From positions 62,001 through 126,000 of the forward strand of contig JACQWR010000018.1 of assembly GCA_016209105.1 (NCBI GenBank): a stretch of 64,000 nucleotides of DNA, read 5' to 3'. The notes under the pieces were generated by a model that saw nothing but the letters and a program-made list of their open reading frames with translations, made no database searches and was not told where the DNA came from. The position numbers were made by a program, and so were the translations under genes. Positions 61,231-64,000 of the stretch are shown here, one piece after another (positions within the stretch are counted from its first letter, which is position 1; every line of letters starts with the position of its first letter). This DNA comes from Deltaproteobacteria bacterium. GTDB lineage: Bacteria; Desulfobacterota; Syntrophia; Syntrophales; JACQWR01.

Positions 61231-61818
61231 ATGATATTCATGATTGATAATTACGACTCTTTTACCTATAACCTTGTCCAATATCTTGGACAACTGGGTG
61301 AAGACGTCACGGTGCGCCGGAACGACGGAATCTCCATCGAGGAGATAGCCGCCCTGAAGCCGGAGGCCATTTTCCTGTCACCCGGTCCCTGCTCGCCGAA
61401 AGAAGCGGGCATCACGGTGGATGTGATCCGCCATTTCCACAGGGACATACCGCTTATGGGCGTCTGTCTCGGTCACCAGTCGTTGGGTTACGCCTTCGGC
61501 GGCGAGGTTGTCAGGGCGGGAAGAATCATGCACGGGAAAACGTCCAATATTATCAATGACGGCAAAACGATTTTCCGGGGATTGCCCAATCCCTTCGTGG
61601 CGGGACGTTATCATTCCCTGATTGTGAAACGGGATTCCCTCCCTGCCTGCTTTGAGGTCAGTGCGGAAACGGAGGAAGGCGAACTCATGGGCATCAGGCA
61701 CCGGGAATACCCAGCGGAGGGGATCCAGTTCCATCCCGAATCGGTGCTGACCCCAAACGGGAAACGGATTATCAGGAATTTTCTGGGATTGATAAACAGG
61801 GAAAATCGTGCTTTGTAG
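61231..61818 (+). CDS. trpG: Anthranilate synthase component II (glutamine amidotransferase)
   Basis: A 195-residue class I amidotransferase with catalytic C79 (GVCLGHQ), H168 and E170 (QFHPESVLTPNG). It releases ammonia from glutamine for TrpE. A GGAGGG site precedes the ATG. The last base of its TAG stop is the first base of the repeat element that follows. Confidence 0.95.
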   Translation: MIFMIDNYDSFTYNLVQYLGQLGEDVTVRRNDGISIEEIAALKPEAIFLSPGPCSPKEAGITVDVIRHFHRDIPLMGVCLGHQSLGYAFGGEVVRAGRIMHGKTSNIINDGKTIFRGLPNPFVAGRYHSLIVKRDSLPACFEVSAETEEGELMGIRHREYPAEGIQFHPESVLTPNGKRIIRNFLGLINRENRAL

Positions 61819-61943
61819 CAGGCTGCTGAAAAATGTCCGTCTGCGGCGTTTCCCTCATCCTTCGCCATTCAACGTACCAACAAGTACGCCTCATGGCTCA
61901 GGGTGTCGGGGGTCTTGCATCTGGCCATTTTTGAGCAGCCTGC
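61818..61943. repeat. MITE-like element with 18-base inverted ends between trpG and trpD
   Basis: GCAGGCTGCTGAAAAATG (61818-61835) and CATTTTTGAGCAGCCTGC (61926-61943) match at 17 of 18 positions. The centre has GTACC..AGTACGCCTC, comparable with the core of the element at 5661-5842. No ORF inside. It sits within the trp operon. Confidence 0.78.
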
Positions 61944-62034
61944 AAGAGCAATTTTTTCAGCGCCCTGGTAGGCGCCGGGCGTGATTCCCCATTGCCACGG
62001 GGATGACCTCATTACCGGAGAAAGGGGACAAATC

Positions 62035-63048
62035 GTGATTAGAGAAGCCATCGGCAGCGTAGTCGGCAAGGAAGACCTGAAGGAATCCACAATGATGGAG
62101 GTCATGAACGAGGTAATGGACGGCACGGCGACGCCGGCACAGATCGCCGCCTTCATCACCGCCCTGCGCATCAAAGGCGAAACGGTGGAAGAGGTAACAG
62201 GCGCGGCCCGCATTATGCGGCAGAAGGCCACCCGTGTGGATGCCCGTTCATCGGTTATTATAGACACCTGCGGGACTGGCGGAGATGGAATGAACACCTT
62301 TAACATATCCACCACCGCCGCCTTTGTCGCGGCGGCTGCTAGTCTCACCGTGGCCAAGCACGGCAATCGCGCCGTATCAAGCGGCTGCGGGAGCGCCGAT
62401 GTCCTGGAGGCCTTGGGAGTCAACATCAACGTGGAACCGGAAATCGTGGAGGAATGCATCCAGCAAATCGGCATCGGCTTCCTGTTCGCCCCCCGCCTGC
62501 ACGGCGCCATGAAATACGCCATCGGCCCGCGCAAGGAAATCGGCATCAGGACAATCTTCAACATGCTGGGACCGCTGACCAATCCCGCCGGCGCCACCTC
62601 CCAACTCATCGGCGTCTATGATCCGAGGCTCACCGAGATGTTTGCCGGCGTACTGAAGAACCTGGGCACAAAACGGGCATTCATCGTGCACGGCTCCGAC
62701 GGGCTCGACGAGGCAACGGTGACGGGGGAAACGCGGGTCACCGAACTGAAGGACGGCCTCATCAACACCTACAACATTAACCCCGTTGATCTCTTCGGCG
62801 AAACGTACGGACTGAAAGACTTGCTCGGCGGAAATGCGGCACGCAACGCGGAGATCACGAAAAAAGTCCTCACGAGCGGGGATGGGGCCTGCCGCAAAAT
62901 CGTCATTCTGAATTCCGCGCTGGCCATCATGGCAGGGAATAAGGCCGACAATATCGGGGAGGGCATCAAGATCGCGACCGACTGCATTGATAGCGGCGCG
63001 GCAATGAAAAAACTCCAGGAGCTTGTGGAGATGACGAACGGTCGGTAG
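62035..63048 (+). CDS. trpD: Anthranilate phosphoribosyltransferase
   Basis: The 337-residue enzyme transfers phosphoribose from PRPP to anthranilate. PRPP-binding CGTGGDG, KHGNRAVSSGCGSADVLEALG and HGAMKYAIGPRKEIGIRTIFN are present. GTG 62035 with an AGGGG site 8 bases upstream gives the normal N-terminus; the open frame upstream to 61981 has no site. Confidence 0.94.
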   Translation: MIREAIGSVVGKEDLKESTMMEVMNEVMDGTATPAQIAAFITALRIKGETVEEVTGAARIMRQKATRVDARSSVIIDTCGTGGDGMNTFNISTTAAFVAAAASLTVAKHGNRAVSSGCGSADVLEALGVNINVEPEIVEECIQQIGIGFLFAPRLHGAMKYAIGPRKEIGIRTIFNMLGPLTNPAGATSQLIGVYDPRLTEMFAGVLKNLGTKRAFIVHGSDGLDEATVTGETRVTELKDGLINTYNINPVDLFGETYGLKDLLGGNAARNAEITKKVLTSGDGACRKIVILNSALAIMAGNKADNIGEGIKIATDCIDSGAAMKKLQELVEMTNGR

Positions 63049-63059
63049 TGTACGCGAAC

Positions 63060-63848
63060 ATGATGATACTGGATAAAATAGTTACGGCGAAAAAAGAGGA
63101 AGTTGCCCGCCTGAAATCGGAGGAGCCCCTTGCCGAGTTAAAGGAAATGCTCAGGGACATTCCTCAAGCACGTGATTTCAAAGGGATAATCAGTGCCCTG
63201 CCCTGCGCGGTTATCGCCGAGATCAAGGGGCGTTCGCCGTCCAAGGGCACCCTGAAAGAGAACCTCAATCCCTTCGGCATAGCACGACTCTACGAAGAGA
63301 ACGGCGCGGCGGCGATATCGGTCCTCACGGACGAAAAATTTTTCGCGGGCAACAGGGCCTATCTTTCCGGCATCCGGGAAACGGTTGCTCTGCCGCTCCT
63401 CAGGAAGGATTTCATCATAGACCCGTACCAGATCTACGAGACGCCGCTGATCGGCGGGGATGCCCTTCTTCTCATTGCGGGCATCTTGGAAACGGCGGAG
63501 CTGCGTGATTATATCGGATTGGCGCAATCTCTGGGACTCGCTCCCCTTGTGGAGGCACACACAGGAGAGGAACTGGAGAAAGCGGTTGCCGCCGGGGCCG
63601 AGATTATCGGAATAAATAACCGGGACTTGAAAACCTTTGCCGTCAATCTTAACACCACCATTGAACTGGCCCCGTTTGTCCCGCATGACAGGATCGTGGT
63701 CAGCGAAAGCGGCATCCATGCGAGGGCGGATATAGATTTACTGATGAAGGCCGGCATCCATGCCTTTCTGATCGGCGAGGCCCTGATGAAGGCCACGGAT
63801 ATTCCGGGCAAGCTGAAAGAATTCTTAGGGGTCAAGGAAGGGCATTGA
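63060..63848 (+). CDS. trpC: Indole-3-glycerol phosphate synthase
   Basis: A 262-residue (beta/alpha)8 enzyme with EIKGRSPSKG, LRKDFIIDPYQIYE, NNRDLKTF and SESGIHAR, including the catalytic Lys and Glu motifs. ATG 63060 or 63063 is likely, and a GTG at 63048 overlaps the trpD stop. It closes the indole ring. Its TGA overlaps the trpF start. Confidence 0.94.
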   Translation: MMILDKIVTAKKEEVARLKSEEPLAELKEMLRDIPQARDFKGIISALPCAVIAEIKGRSPSKGTLKENLNPFGIARLYEENGAAAISVLTDEKFFAGNRAYLSGIRETVALPLLRKDFIIDPYQIYETPLIGGDALLLIAGILETAELRDYIGLAQSLGLAPLVEAHTGEELEKAVAAGAEIIGINNRDLKTFAVNLNTTIELAPFVPHDRIVVSESGIHARADIDLLMKAGIHAFLIGEALMKATDIPGKLKEFLGVKEGH

Positions 63849-64000
63849 CACAAATAAAAATCTGCGGCATGACAAATCAGGAAGACGCCTTGTTTGCCGC
63901 CTCTTCCGGCGTTGACGCCCTGGGTTTCATTTTTTACGAAAAGACCCCGCGCTTTGTCACGCCGGAAAAGGCCAAAGGGATCATTGCCGCACTTCCCGGC
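63845..64000 (+). CDS. trpF: Phosphoribosylanthranilate isomerase, 5-prime part
   Basis: The frame opens with TTG at 63845, overlapping the trpC stop (TTGA), and reads the TrpF N-terminal signature IKICGMTNQEDALFAASSG and LGFIFYEKTPRFV. The 52 codons shown are intact; the rest lies beyond the window. The TTG start suggests translation coupled to trpC. Confidence 0.93.
   Translation, partial: MTQIKICGMTNQEDALFAASSGVDALGFIFYEKTPRFVTPEKAKGIIAALPG

Overview
The window looks like chromosomal DNA of an anaerobic or syntrophic Desulfobacterota bacterium, perhaps of the Syntrophales type. This is inferred from gene content: a ferredoxin-dependent 2-oxoacid oxidoreductase with its own flavoprotein, many radical-SAM enzymes, a tripartite tricarboxylate (TctABC) transporter, and several short inverted-repeat elements of a kind common in that group. 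No rRNA, tRNA, CRISPR array or transposase gene was found.

Left part (1-17 kb). A PQQ-type sugar dehydrogenase is followed by a GntR/FCD regulator. Then comes a five-subunit 2-oxoacid dehydrogenase in the order gamma, delta, alpha, flavoprotein, beta, the layout of phenylglyoxylate dehydrogenase (PadEFGHI). After it lie a TctCBA uptake system, a D-2-hydroxyacid dehydrogenase, a benzoylformate-decarboxylase-like ThDP enzyme and an aldehyde dehydrogenase. Together these suggest an inducible operon for taking up and oxidising a 2-hydroxy/2-oxo acid such as mandelate or phenylglyoxylate, by both a CoA-forming route and a decarboxylase/aldehyde route. An SPFH (prohibitin-like) protein and a Na+/Ca2+ exchanger follow.

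Centre (17-57 kb). A large type II fatty-acid/polyketide-like cluster has the marks of aryl polyene (APE) synthesis: AMP ligase, aromatic ammonia lyase, three ACPs, four ketosynthase proteins (one a KS-chain length factor fusion), a ketoreductase, hotdog dehydratases, LolA-like and lipoprotein partners, an MMPL exporter, acyltransferases, a glycosyltransferase and thioesterases. It differs from a plain APE cluster in six radical-SAM proteins, a CrtI-like flavoprotein, a polysaccharide deacetylase-like protein and three further fusions: DhaL-DegV, dehydratase-phosphopantetheinyl transferase and MMPL-methyltransferase. Two hotdog dehydratases have complementary active-site losses and may form one composite site. 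Genes are arranged as a plus-strand operon (18.6-26 kb), a long minus-strand operon (48.5-29.7 kb), a second minus-strand operon (53.8-49.0 kb) and flanking single genes. Small lipoprotein genes and a ferritin-like gene sit between the arms (26-29.7 kb).

Right end (59.4-64 kb). A trp operon (trpE-G-D-C-F, trpF cut by the window edge) is preceded by a transcription attenuator with a 24-codon leader peptide containing four tandem Trp codons. At least six families of short dispersed repeats occur in the intergenic gaps, two of them inside operons.
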